Source: Pseudoxanthomonas sp. PXM01 (lineage in GTDB: Bacteria; Pseudomonadota; Gammaproteobacteria; Xanthomonadales; Xanthomonadaceae). From it: a DNA stretch of 64,000 bases. The stretch's first letter is position 1. Each line of letters begins with the position of its first letter. The notes under the pieces are model-generated. The model saw only the letters and a list, made by a program, of their open reading frames with translations, did not search any database and was not told the origin of the DNA. Both the position numbers and the translations under genes were made by a program. Location: positions 1-64,000 of the forward strand of contig NZ_JACVAJ010000001.1 in assembly GCF_014851815.1 (NCBI RefSeq). Direction: 5' to 3'. Below, piece by piece: positions 4,873-13,822 of the stretch.

Positions 4873-7263
4873 ATGCGGGCACGTTGGCAGGCGTCTCCGC
4901 CGCCCGCGGGCCTGGCATGCGTGGCGGCGCTGCTGCTCGGCATGGTCGGCATGCTGTGGCAACCACGATTGCCTGCGTCCTGGGTGCTCTGGCTGCTGCT
5001 GGTGATGGGCCTGTCCGCGTGGTGGTGGCCCTCTCGCGGGCGCTGGGTCGGCGCATGGCTTACGGGGCTGGCATGGGCTGGCCTGCACGCGACGTGGAGC
5101 CTGGGCGTCCAACTACCGATAGCGTGGGAAGGGCGCGAGGTGATCGTGGTCGGACAGGTGGTCGGACTGCCGGAACCGCAGGCGCGACGCACGCGCTTCC
5201 TTCTGCGTGTCGATGACGAGTCCGGTCAGCCGGCGCCGCTGCGGGGGCGGCTGCTGCGGCTCGCCTGGTACGACGATTTCGGTGCGATCGAGCCAGGACC
5301 AAGAATGCAGCTGCAAGCCGGTGAACGTTGGCGGTTCCGCATCCGTGTGCGGGCGCCGCGCGGGTTGGCGAATCCGGGGGGCGTGGACGCCGAACGCTAC
5401 GCGGCAGCGCAGCGCATCAGTGCCACGGGTTATGTGCGTGACGGAGGCGAAGTAAACAGGCTGTCGGCAGGCCGGGGCATCGATGCCTGGCGCAGCGGCA
5501 TGTCGGACCGCATCGTCGCGGGCGTTCCGGATGGCCCGGCACGCTTCGTGCGGGCATTGGCGCTTGGCGATACGCGAGGACTCGACGATCGGGACTGGCA
5601 GGTGCTTCGTGCCACCGGGCTGACCCATCTGGTCGCGATCTCCGGCTTCCATGTCGGCATGGTGGCCGGCGCGTGTGCGTTGGCAGCGGCCGGGCTGTGG
5701 TGGCTTGTTCCGGCGTTGGCCCGTCGTGTGCCGCGCCCGCAGGCGGCGGGTGCCGCCGCCCTGATCGGTGCATTGGCCTACGCGGCGGTGGCGGGGTTCG
5801 CGTTGCCGACGGTGCGGACGGTACTGATGATCGCGGTGGTGGTACTCGCACGCTTGGCCCGCCGCCATGTCCGCATCGTGGATGTCCTCGCGCTCGCCAT
5901 GCTGGTGGTTCTGCTCTTCGATCCCCTGTCGTTGCTGGCGGCCGGCTTCTGGTTGAGCTTCGGCGGCGTGGCGTGGCTGGCGTGGTGCCTGCCTTCGTCG
6001 TTGCACTGGGCGAAGGCGTTCCTGCCTGCGCAGGGCGTCGCGACCGTGGGGTTGCTGCCATTCACCGCGGTGCTGTTCGGACAGGCATCGCTGGCCGGAC
6101 CGCTGGCGAACATGGTGGCGATTCCGTGGTGGAGTCTAGTGGTCGTGCCGCTGTCGCTGGTGGGCTCCGGTCTGGAAGCCATGCATCCCGGTGCGGGCGT
6201 CTGGGCGTGGCGTGCGGCAGCGGCCTGCTTCGCCCCGAGCTGGCAGGTGTTCGAACAGGTGGCGCAGCATCGCTACGCCTTGTGGTGGCTCCCCGAGAGT
6301 CCGTCGTGGGCCGTGTGGCTGGCGCTGGCAGGAGGATTCTGGCTGCTGTTGCCGCGCGGTGTGCCCGGCAAGGCGCTTGCCCTGCTGTTGTGGTTGCCAC
6401 TGCTGTGGCCCGACCGGGAGCAGCCGCGTGAGGGTGAGGTGGAACTGGTGGTGATCGACGTGGGGCAGGGCTTGTCCGCGCTGGTGCGCACGGCCAACCA
6501 TGCACTGCTGTTCGATGCGGGCCCCGCGGTGGAAGAGGGATTCGATGCTGGCGAGCGCGCCGTCGTACCGGCCCTGCGCGCGCTCGGTGTGTCCCGGTTG
6601 CACGCGCTTGTGGTCAGTCATGGCGACAACGACCATGCCGGGGGCGTCGATGCCGTGCGCGACAGCTTGCCGGTGCGCACGGTGCTGGCCCCACCGGGTA
6701 GCCCGGTGGATGCACGGGCGGCGTGCGTCGCCGGCGCATCGTGGACGTGGGATGGCGTTCGCTTCCGTTTCCTGCATCCGGGCCTGCATTTCCCCTATCT
6801 GGGCAACGAAGCGAGCTGCGTGCTGAAAGTGGAGGCACCGCAAGGCGGCGGCCTGCTGTTGCCGGGCGATATCGGTGCCGTCATTGAGCGCGGGCTGGTC
6901 CATCGTGATGCGGACGCGCTGCGCTCCCAGGTGGTCGTGCTGCCGCACCACGGCAGCGCCGGGTCCTCCGATCCGGCCTTCATTGCCGCCACCTCGCCCC
7001 GGCTGGTACTGAATGCCAGTGGCGCAGGCAATCGCTTTGGTCACCCGCGGGCCGACGTGGTGGCGCGCTGGCGCAGGCAGGGGGCCGAGGTGCTGGATAC
7101 CCAGTCCGGAGGCGCGCTGCGCGTGTGGCTGGGCGAAGGCGGGCTGCAGGTGCGTGAACGGCGTCACGACCGGGCGCGCTGGTGGGACGCCGTGCGGCGC
7201 CGGCAGGCCGGTGGGCTATCCTATCGGCTGGAAGAAGGACGGCCCGATGCGCCGGAGGACTGA
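4873..7263 (+). CDS. comEC: DNA internalisation channel protein ComEC/Rec2
   Basis: 796 aa inner-membrane protein that passes single-stranded transforming DNA into the cytoplasm during natural competence. An N-terminal membrane and beta-rich part (DUF4131, about 1-190) is followed by the multi-helix competence domain (about 210-490, with ALALGDTRGL and HLVAISGFHVG). A C-terminal metallo-beta-lactamase-like domain carries SHGDNDHAGG near residue 582 and LPHHGSAGSSDP further on. The ATG at 4873 is chosen because it follows the intI stop by one base; a longer frame would overlap intI by 90 bases. It precedes exbB by two bases. comEC beside msbA and lpxK is the same order as E. coli ycaI-msbA-lpxK. 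Confidence 0.95.
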   Translation: MRARWQASPPPAGLACVAALLLGMVGMLWQPRLPASWVLWLLLVMGLSAWWWPSRGRWVGAWLTGLAWAGLHATWSLGVQLPIAWEGREVIVVGQVVGLPEPQARRTRFLLRVDDESGQPAPLRGRLLRLAWYDDFGAIEPGPRMQLQAGERWRFRIRVRAPRGLANPGGVDAERYAAAQRISATGYVRDGGEVNRLSAGRGIDAWRSGMSDRIVAGVPDGPARFVRALALGDTRGLDDRDWQVLRATGLTHLVAISGFHVGMVAGACALAAAGLWWLVPALARRVPRPQAAGAAALIGALAYAAVAGFALPTVRTVLMIAVVVLARLARRHVRIVDVLALAMLVVLLFDPLSLLAAGFWLSFGGVAWLAWCLPSSLHWAKAFLPAQGVATVGLLPFTAVLFGQASLAGPLANMVAIPWWSLVVVPLSLVGSGLEAMHPGAGVWAWRAAAACFAPSWQVFEQVAQHRYALWWLPESPSWAVWLALAGGFWLLLPRGVPGKALALLLWLPLLWPDREQPREGEVELVVIDVGQGLSALVRTANHALLFDAGPAVEEGFDAGERAVVPALRALGVSRLHALVVSHGDNDHAGGVDAVRDSLPVRTVLAPPGSPVDARAACVAGASWTWDGVRFRFLHPGLHFPYLGNEASCVLKVEAPQGGGLLLPGDIGAVIERGLVHRDADALRSQVVVLPHHGSAGSSDPAFIAATSPRLVLNASGAGNRFGHPRADVVARWRRQGAEVLDTQSGGALRVWLGEGGLQVRERRHDRARWWDAVRRRQAGGLSYRLEEGRPDAPED

Positions 7264-7265
7264 AC

Positions 7266-7931
7266 GTGCTGGAACTGGTGAAGGCCGGCGGTTGGCCGAT
7301 GATCCCGCTGCTGCTGCTCGGCGTGCTGGCCCTGGCCATCGTGGTGGAACGTTTCTGGTCGCTGCGCCGCAAGGAGATCCTGCCGCCCGGGCTGGGCGAG
7401 GAAGTCCGCGCCTGGGCCGGCCGTGGCCAGCTGGAGCCGGCCCATATCGAGTCGCTGCGCCGCAACTCGCCGCTGGGTGAACTGCTGGCCGCAGCGCTGG
7501 ACGTCCGCAACAAGCCGCGCGACCAGATCCGCGAGCGCATCGAGGACACCGGACGCCACGTGGTCCACCGCATGGAGAAGTTCCTCAATGCGCTGGGCAG
7601 CATCGCCTCCGCCGGTCCGCTGCTGGGCCTGCTGGGCACCGTGGTCGGCATGATCCAGATGTTCCTGGGTATCCAGGACAGTGGTGTGGGTGACGTCAAT
7701 GCGCTGGCCGGCGGTATCGGCAAGGCGCTGGTGTGCGCGGCGGCCGGTATGATCGTCGCCATCCCGGCGCTGCTGTTCCATCGCTACTTCCGCGGCAAGG
7801 TCACCGGCTACGTGATGGAGATGGAGAAGGAAGCCACCGCGCTGGTCGATGCGCTGGAAGCCCGCCATCCGCGTCCCGCCGCCCGTCCGTCCGGCGCGGT
7901 CGCGCCGGCAGCGGCGCCGACCAACGCCTGA
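7266..7931 (+). CDS. exbB: ExbB/TolQ-family proton channel subunit
   Basis: 221 aa from GTG 7266, two bases after comEC. The family forms the proton-driven motor that energises TonB or TolA together with an ExbD/TolR partner, here the next gene. Three membrane segments are visible: about 9-27 (WPMIPLLLLGVLALAIVV), 115-140 (around SIASAGPLLGLLGTVVGMI) and 155-180 (ALVCAAAGMIVAIPALLF). The GPLLGLLGTVVGM stretch is the family signature. The tail is Ala/Pro-rich. The pair in front of msbA is common in xanthomonads and may serve a function other than iron uptake. Confidence 0.93.
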   Translation: MLELVKAGGWPMIPLLLLGVLALAIVVERFWSLRRKEILPPGLGEEVRAWAGRGQLEPAHIESLRRNSPLGELLAAALDVRNKPRDQIRERIEDTGRHVVHRMEKFLNALGSIASAGPLLGLLGTVVGMIQMFLGIQDSGVGDVNALAGGIGKALVCAAAGMIVAIPALLFHRYFRGKVTGYVMEMEKEATALVDALEARHPRPAARPSGAVAPAAAPTNA

Positions 7932-7940
7932 GGCCGGCGC

Positions 7941-8363
7941 ATGCGCATCCGCGACGACCGTTCGCAGGAAGAACCCGAGATCAACCTGGTGCCGTTGATC
8001 GACGTGATCCTGGTGCTGATCATCTTCTTCGTCATCACCACCACCTTCGATGCGCGCTCGATGCTGCAGCTGCAGTTGCCGAGCGCGACCGGCGAACCGG
8101 TCGCCGCGCAGGTGAAGGCGCTCAGCGTGCTGGTCAATGCCGATGGGCGCTACTTCGTCGACGAGCATGAAGTGCTTCGCCCCGACATCGATGCGCTCAA
8201 GCAAACCGTGCAGCATGTCGCCGGCAGCGACCGCAGCCGGCCGGTGCTGTTGCGCGCCGATGCCCGCACGCCGCACCAGGCGGTGGTGACCGCGCTGGAT
8301 GCGCTGGGCCAGCTGGGCTTCCGCAAGATCAACATCGCCACCGCGCCGGAGGCGCAGAAGTGA
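7941..8363 (+). CDS. exbD: ExbD/TolR-family biopolymer transport protein
   Basis: 140 aa partner of ExbB. A short cytoplasmic start (MRIRDDRSQEEPEINLVPLID) leads into a single membrane helix carrying the proton-accepting Asp in LIDVILVLIIFF. A periplasmic domain (about 45-140) follows. Nine bases separate it from exbB. Its stop overlaps the GTG of msbA in a GTGA arrangement, so translation is probably coupled. Confidence 0.93.
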   Translation: MRIRDDRSQEEPEINLVPLIDVILVLIIFFVITTTFDARSMLQLQLPSATGEPVAAQVKALSVLVNADGRYFVDEHEVLRPDIDALKQTVQHVAGSDRSRPVLLRADARTPHQAVVTALDALGQLGFRKINIATAPEAQK

Positions 8364-10108
8364 CCGCGACGGATTCGCCCTGGCAGGTCTACAAACGGCT
8401 GCTCGGCTTCGCCAAGGCGTATCGCGGGCTGCTGGCGCTGGCGGCGCTGGGCGCACTGCTCGAGGCGGCTGCGGGCAGCGGGTTCCTGGTGCTGATGAGT
8501 CCGATCACCAACAACCTGGTGACGCCGGAGGACATCAACCAGTGGATGCCGCTGGCGATCATCGGTTTGTTCGTCGTCCGTGGCGTCGCGGGTTACATCA
8601 CCGACATGAGCATGGGCAAGGCGGCCCGCAGCATCTCGCGGGACCTGCGGGTGAAAGTGCTGGCGAAGTACCTGCGCCTGCCGGGCCAACGCTTCGACAG
8701 TGAGCCGGTCCCGTCGATGCTGGTGCGCCTCGGCTCCGACAGCGATCAGGTGTCGCAGGCTGCGATCGACGCCATGAAGGTGATGGTGCAGCAGTCCTTG
8801 CAGGTGATCGGTGCCCTGGGCGTGATGCTCTGGTACAGCTGGCAGGTGACGCTGACCATCCTGGTGCTGGCGCCGCCGCTGGCGTGGGTCATGGACAAGG
8901 TAGCCAAGCGCTACCGCCGCATCAGCCACCGCATCCAGGAGAGTGCCGGGCACATGCTGCAGGCGGCGGACCAGACGCTGTCCAACCAGCAGGAAGTGAA
9001 GGTCTACGGTGCGCAGTCGGTGGAGATGACGCGCTACACCTCGCTCGCCAATACCAACCTCAACCTCTCGATGAAGGTGGAGTCCACCCGCGCCATTTCC
9101 TCGGCGATGGTGCAGTTGATGGGCGCGACGGGCCTGGCGGCGCTGCTGTTCATCGCGGGTCGGGAAGCGATGGCGGGCCGGCTGACCGCCGGCGATTTCG
9201 TCTCGCTGATGACGTCGATGATGGCGATCATCCCCGCGCTCAAGCAGCTGACCAACGTGCAGAACATGCTGCAGCGGGGCGTGGCCTCGGCGCAGCGGCT
9301 GTTCTCGGTGCTCGATGCCGACGACGAGCAGGACGCGGGCACGCGGCCGCTGGATCGCGCCCAGGGCGTGCTGGAGTTCCGCGACATCACCACACGCTAT
9401 CCCGGCCAGAGCCGGCCGGCGCTGGAAGGCATTTCCTTTACCGCGCGCCCAGGCACGGTCACCGCGATCGTCGGCCGTTCCGGCAGCGGCAAGTCCACGC
9501 TGATCAAGCTGATTCCTCGCTTCTACGAAGCCGAGTCCGGCAGCATCCTCCTCGATGGCCATCCGCTGCAGGACTATCGCCTGGCCGACCTGCGCCGGCA
9601 GATCGCGCTGGTGGGCCAGCAGGTGATGCTCTTCGACGGTACCGTCGCCGCCAACGTCGCCTACGGCGAGTTGCAGGGTGCCGAAGCGATGGCGATGGAA
9701 GAGGCCATCCGGGGCGCCAACGCGATGGAGTTCGTAAGCGAGTTGCCTGAGGGCATGCAGGCGTCGATCGGCAACAAGGGCGGGCGCCTGTCGGGCGGCC
9801 AGCGCCAGCGCCTGGCGATCGCGCGCGCGATGTTGAAGGACGCGCCGATCCTGATCCTGGACGAAGCCACCGCCGCGCTCGACAACGAATCCGAACGCCT
9901 GGTGCAGAACGCGCTGCAGAAGCTGATGCCCGATCGCACCACGCTGGTCATCGCGCACCGCCTGTCGACCATCGAACACGCCGACCAGGTGCTGGTGCTG
10001 GATCAGGGTCATCTGGTCGAACAGGGCACGCATGCCGAACTGCTCGCGCGCGGCGGGCTGTACGCCCACCTGTACCAGATGCAGTTCCGCGAGGGCGAGG
10101 CGGGGTGA
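8360..10108 (+). CDS. msbA: Lipid A export ATP-binding/permease protein MsbA
   Basis: 582 aa half-transporter that flips core-lipid A across the inner membrane. A six-helix membrane domain (about 20-310) is followed by an ATPase domain with Walker [10 protein letters not shown], signature [14 protein letters not shown], Walker B ILILDEAT and the switch histidine in VIAHRLST. Length matches the family (about 580 aa). GTG start at 8360 overlaps exbD by four bases and the stop overlaps lpxK by four. It is the usual partner of lpxK in lipid A assembly and expected to be essential. Confidence 0.96.
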   Translation: MTATDSPWQVYKRLLGFAKAYRGLLALAALGALLEAAAGSGFLVLMSPITNNLVTPEDINQWMPLAIIGLFVVRGVAGYITDMSMGKAARSISRDLRVKVLAKYLRLPGQRFDSEPVPSMLVRLGSDSDQVSQAAIDAMKVMVQQSLQVIGALGVMLWYSWQVTLTILVLAPPLAWVMDKVAKRYRRISHRIQESAGHMLQAADQTLSNQQEVKVYGAQSVEMTRYTSLANTNLNLSMKVESTRAISSAMVQLMGATGLAALLFIAGREAMAGRLTAGDFVSLMTSMMAIIPALKQLTNVQNMLQRGVASAQRLFSVLDADDEQDAGTRPLDRAQGVLEFRDITTRYPGQSRPALEGISFTARPGTVTAIVGRSGSGKSTLIKLIPRFYEAESGSILLDGHPLQDYRLADLRRQIALVGQQVMLFDGTVAANVAYGELQGAEAMAMEEAIRGANAMEFVSELPEGMQASIGNKGGRLSGGQRQRLAIARAMLKDAPILILDEATAALDNESERLVQNALQKLMPDRTTLVIAHRLSTIEHADQVLVLDQGHLVEQGTHAELLARGGLYAHLYQMQFREGEAG

Positions 10109-11121
10109 GTCGCCGCACGATGCCCCAGCCCCCGGCCTACTGGTTCGGCGATGGCCCGGTGCCGGCATGGGCGCGTGCGCTGGCGGGCGTGTACAGTGCT
10201 CTGGTCGCAGTGCGGAGCCGTCTGTACCGCATCGGCGTGCTGCGTCGGCACCGTGTCGGGGTGCCGGTCGTCGTGGTCGGCAACATCACGGCCGGCGGCA
10301 CCGGCAAGACGCCGCTGACGATCGCACTGGTCGAACGGTTGCGCGCGGCCGGCTTCAAGCCGGGTGTGGCCAGCCGCGGTTACGGCCGCAGCGGCGAAGC
10401 GCAGGCGCGCTGGGTGGATGCGGCGACGCCGCCCGCCGACGGCGGTGACGAGCCCGTCCTGATTGCACGCCACACCGGCACGCGCGTACGCGTGGATCGC
10501 GACCGCGTCGCGGCGGCGAAGGCGCTGGTCGCGGCAGGGTGCGACGTCGTGATCTGCGACGACGGCCTGCAACACTACCGGCTGCAGCGCGATGTGGAGA
10601 TCGAAGTGATCGACGGCGCGCGCCGTTACGGCAACGCGCGCATGATGCCGGCCGGTCCATTGCGCGAACCCGTCGCGCGGGCGGCGGCATGCGACTTCCG
10701 CGTGGTCAACCTGCCGGAACCCGACAGTGCCGCGGAATTCGGCGAATGGCCGATGCGCCTGCAGGCCGACGATGCGTTGCCCCTGCGCGGGGGGCGGCCG
10801 AAGCCCTTGTCGGCGTTCGCGGGCCAGCGCGTGCACGCGGTGGCCGGCATCGGCAATCCCGGCCGCTTCTTCACCATGCTGCGCAACGAGGGGCTCGGGG
10901 TGGTGCCGCATGCCTTCGCCGACCACCACGATTACCGTGCGGAGGATTTCGCGTTCGGCAGCGAGTTGCCCGTGCTGATGACCGAGAAGGACGCGGTGAA
11001 GTGCGCCGCGTTCGCCAATGCGTGGTTCTACAGCGTGCCGGTCACCGCGAAACTACCCGAAGCGTTCTGGATCGCCCTGCTGGAGAAGCTCGGGTCGTCC
11101 GCGAACGTCGTTGCGAAGTAG
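10105..11121 (+). CDS. lpxK: Tetraacyldisaccharide 4'-kinase LpxK
   Basis: 338 aa membrane-associated kinase that phosphorylates the 4' position of the lipid A disaccharide precursor. The P-loop is [12 protein letters not shown] near residue 57 and the downstream [12 protein letters not shown] motif is typical. GTG 10105 overlaps the msbA stop (GTGA); an internal ATG six codons later is a less likely start. The gene is followed after 31 bases by kdsB. Confidence 0.96.
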   Translation: MSRRTMPQPPAYWFGDGPVPAWARALAGVYSALVAVRSRLYRIGVLRRHRVGVPVVVVGNITAGGTGKTPLTIALVERLRAAGFKPGVASRGYGRSGEAQARWVDAATPPADGGDEPVLIARHTGTRVRVDRDRVAAAKALVAAGCDVVICDDGLQHYRLQRDVEIEVIDGARRYGNARMMPAGPLREPVARAAACDFRVVNLPEPDSAAEFGEWPMRLQADDALPLRGGRPKPLSAFAGQRVHAVAGIGNPGRFFTMLRNEGLGVVPHAFADHHDYRAEDFAFGSELPVLMTEKDAVKCAAFANAWFYSVPVTAKLPEAFWIALLEKLGSSANVVAK

Positions 11122-11152
11122 CACCCACTCTCCGACCCGGATACGGATTCCG

Positions 11153-11914
11153 ATGACCGATTTCATCGTCGCCATTCCCGCCCGCTATGCGGCGTCCCGT
11201 CTGCCCGGCAAGCCGTTGCGGCTGCTCGGTGGCACGCCGCTGGTCGTGCATGTCGCCCGGCGCGCGCTGGCCGCCGGCGCCCGCGAGGTCTGGGTGGCCA
11301 CCGACGACACGCGCATCCTCGACGCCCTGCAGGGTACCGAGGTCCGGGTGGCGATGACCTCCGAGCGGCACGCCTCCGGCAGCGACCGCCTCGCCGAGTG
11401 TGCCGACATCGCGGGTTGGGCCGACGATGCGCTGGTGGTGAACCTGCAGGGCGATGAACCGTTCGCGCCCCCGGCCGGTATCCGCACCGTCGCCGACACG
11501 CTGGCCGCCAGCGGCGCGGAGATGGCGACGCTGGCGGTGCCGGTGGATGACGCGGCCACGCTGTTCGATCCCAATGCGGTCAAGCTGGTGCGCGCGGCCA
11601 ATGGCGATGCGCTGTACTTCAGTCGTGCGCCCATTCCGTGGCACCGCGATGCGTTCGCGCAGTCGCGCGACGCGCTGCCACCCGGGCAATGGTTGCGGCA
11701 TATCGGCATCTACGCCTACCGCGCCGGTTTCCTGCGTCGCTTCTCGGCGATGCCACCGGGCCGGCTGGAGCAGATCGAATCACTGGAACAGTTGCGGGTA
11801 CTGGAAGCAGGGCATCGCATCGCGGTGGCGCTGACGCCGGAACCGTTCCCCCCTGGCGTCGATACGCCGGAAGACCTCGCGCGCGCCGAGGCGATCCTGC
11901 AGGCGCAGGCGTGA
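11153..11914 (+). CDS. kdsB: 3-deoxy-manno-octulosonate cytidylyltransferase KdsB
   Basis: 253 aa enzyme that activates Kdo as CMP-Kdo for the LPS inner core. The nucleotide-binding start [15 protein letters not shown], the VNLQGDEPF motif and the IGIYAYR segment are all present, and length is normal. ATG 11153 is preceded by only a weak ribosome site; a longer frame upstream overlaps lpxK and is rejected. The stop overlaps the next gene's GTG by four bases. Confidence 0.96.
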   Translation: MTDFIVAIPARYAASRLPGKPLRLLGGTPLVVHVARRALAAGAREVWVATDDTRILDALQGTEVRVAMTSERHASGSDRLAECADIAGWADDALVVNLQGDEPFAPPAGIRTVADTLAASGAEMATLAVPVDDAATLFDPNAVKLVRAANGDALYFSRAPIPWHRDAFAQSRDALPPGQWLRHIGIYAYRAGFLRRFSAMPPGRLEQIESLEQLRVLEAGHRIAVALTPEPFPPGVDTPEDLARAEAILQAQA

Positions 11915-12375
11915 ACCTGCTGGTCGTCTGCCTCGGCAACATCTGCCGTTCGCCGATGGCGGAAGGCGCGCTGCGCGCACGACTGGCGGCCTCGCCGTTT
12001 GCCCGCCAGGTGCGGATCGACTCCGCGGGAACCGGCGGTTGGCATGCGGGCGAGCCGCCGGATCCGCGCGCCATCGCCTGTGCCCGCCGCCATGGCGTGG
12101 ATATCAGCGGACAGCGCGCGCGCCAGCTGTCCGTGCGCGATTTCGAAACGTTCGACTGGATCCTGTGCGCCGACCATGCCAACGTCCGTGACGTCCTGCG
12201 CGTGGCGCCGGTGCCGCCGCGCGGGGGCGTCGGCCTGCTGCTGGAGTGGGCCGGGGTTGAGGCGGCCGGTGAGGTGCCGGACCCCTACACGGGCGGGCCG
12301 GAGGACTTCGAGAGGGTGTGGCGACTGGTCGATTCCGCGGCACAGGCGGTCGTGGCCAGACTCGCCGTGAACTGA
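11911..12375 (+). CDS. Low-molecular-weight protein-tyrosine phosphatase
   Basis: 154 aa cytoplasmic phosphatase. The P-loop CLGNICRS gives nucleophile C7 and R13, and the general-acid loop DPYTGG lies near residue 126. GTG 11911 overlaps kdsB (GTGA). In gammaproteobacteria such enzymes often act on bacterial tyrosine kinases of polysaccharide export, but no kinase is encoded here. Its place in the LPS gene run only hints at an envelope role. Confidence 0.92.
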   Translation: MNLLVVCLGNICRSPMAEGALRARLAASPFARQVRIDSAGTGGWHAGEPPDPRAIACARRHGVDISGQRARQLSVRDFETFDWILCADHANVRDVLRVAPVPPRGGVGLLLEWAGVEAAGEVPDPYTGGPEDFERVWRLVDSAAQAVVARLAVN

Positions 12376-12397
12376 GACTGCGGCATAATCAGGGACG

Positions 12398-13822
12398 ATG
12401 ACCGACATGACCATGGCTCCCGAACTGCCGCGTGGCCTGCAGTGGCTGAATGCGCCGTCGACCTCGCTGCACGAGCAGCGCGGCCGCATCGTCGCGCTGG
12501 CCTTCGTCAACAGCGCATCGGCCTGGTGCGCGCAGCGGCTGAACGACCTGGCCGTGCTGCAGGCCCGCTATCTGGGCCGCCTGCAGGCGCTGGCCGTCCA
12601 TGTGCCGCGCTTCGACAGTGAGCGCGATCCACAGGCCGCCCTCAAGCGTCTGCGCCGCCATGGGCTGTCACTGCCGCTCGCACATGACGGCGATTGGGTC
12701 GCCTGGCAGCGGTTCGGTGTGGAGGCCTGGCCGACCGTCCTGCTGATCGACGGCGAGGGCCACGTGCGGCACCGCGCCGTGGGGGCCGAAGGACTGGCGG
12801 ACCTGGAGCGCCAGGTGGCCCGCCTGTGCGATGGCCTGCATGCGCCGCCGGACGATGACTTCCGCACCTTCCGCGAGGCTCACCCGGAGCCGCGCATGCC
12901 GCTGTGCTTCCCGACCGGACTGGTCGCCACGCCCGACCGCCTGTTCGTGGCCGACAGCGGCCATCACCGCGTGCTCGAATGCAACCACCACGGCCGGGTG
13001 ATCCGGCAGTTCGGCATGGGCACACCGGACTTCGCCGATGGCGAGTTGAACCATGCCGCCTTCCGCCGCCCGCAGGGTCTGGCACTGGTGCGCGAATCGC
13101 TCTATGTGGCCGATACCGGCAACCATGCCCTGCGGCGCATCAATCTGCCGACCAGCACGGTCGACACCCTGTGCGGCAACGGTCGCGCGGGCGAGCCGAC
13201 GGAGGGCGTGGTCACGTCGCCGCGCGATGTGGCGCTCCACCAGCCCCAGGCGATCGTGGTGAACAACAACCAGATTTTCCTGGCGATGGCAGGCGACAAC
13301 CGGGTATGGAGCTACGACCTGGGGACCCGCGAGATCCGCGCACGCGCAGGTTCGGGGCAACTCGACGTCCGCGACGGCAGCGGTCCGATGGCGGCATTCG
13401 CGCAACCGGCCGGTCTCACGGCCGCGCTGCAGACCCTGTACGTGTGCGATGCCGTGGGTTCGGCCGTGCGGTCGCTGCAGTTGCGCGGCGACACGGTGCA
13501 GACGCTGATCGGGCAGGGAGCGTGGAGCTTCGGCGACGAGGACGGCCCACGCGACCGTGCGCAGCTGCAGCACCCGCAGGCGCTGGCCTTGAGCCCGGAT
13601 TCGCCGGTCATGTGGATCGCCGACAGTGGCAACGGCACGCTGCGCACGCTGCGGCTGGGTGGCGGTGAACTGACCACCATCACGTTGCCGCGGCGCCTGC
13701 AGGGTCCGGCCGGCCTGTCCGTGGCGGCGGGCGCGGTGTGGATCGCCGAGACCGATGCGCATGCCGTGCTGCGCTACGATATCGCCACCGGCGAGCTGAG
13801 CCACGTTCCGATCGACGAATGA
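12398..13822 (+). CDS. Thioredoxin-like/NHL-repeat protein
   Basis: 474 aa. Residues 15-150 look like a thioredoxin-fold domain (IVALAFVNSASAWC..., then the cis-Pro region AWPTVLLID). Only one cysteine stands where CXXC is expected, so redox activity is doubtful. Residues 165-470 form an NHL-type beta-propeller with repeats such as FPTGLVATPDRLFVADSGHHR, RPQGLALVRESLYVADTGNH and HPQALALSPDSPVMWIADSGN. The architecture resembles NHLRC2-type proteins. No signal peptide is apparent, so it is probably cytoplasmic. It overlaps uvrC by four bases (ATGA). Function unknown. Confidence 0.85.
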   Translation: MTDMTMAPELPRGLQWLNAPSTSLHEQRGRIVALAFVNSASAWCAQRLNDLAVLQARYLGRLQALAVHVPRFDSERDPQAALKRLRRHGLSLPLAHDGDWVAWQRFGVEAWPTVLLIDGEGHVRHRAVGAEGLADLERQVARLCDGLHAPPDDDFRTFREAHPEPRMPLCFPTGLVATPDRLFVADSGHHRVLECNHHGRVIRQFGMGTPDFADGELNHAAFRRPQGLALVRESLYVADTGNHALRRINLPTSTVDTLCGNGRAGEPTEGVVTSPRDVALHQPQAIVVNNNQIFLAMAGDNRVWSYDLGTREIRARAGSGQLDVRDGSGPMAAFAQPAGLTAALQTLYVCDAVGSAVRSLQLRGDTVQTLIGQGAWSFGDEDGPRDRAQLQHPQALALSPDSPVMWIADSGNGTLRTLRLGGGELTTITLPRRLQGPAGLSVAAGAVWIAETDAHAVLRYDIATGELSHVPIDE

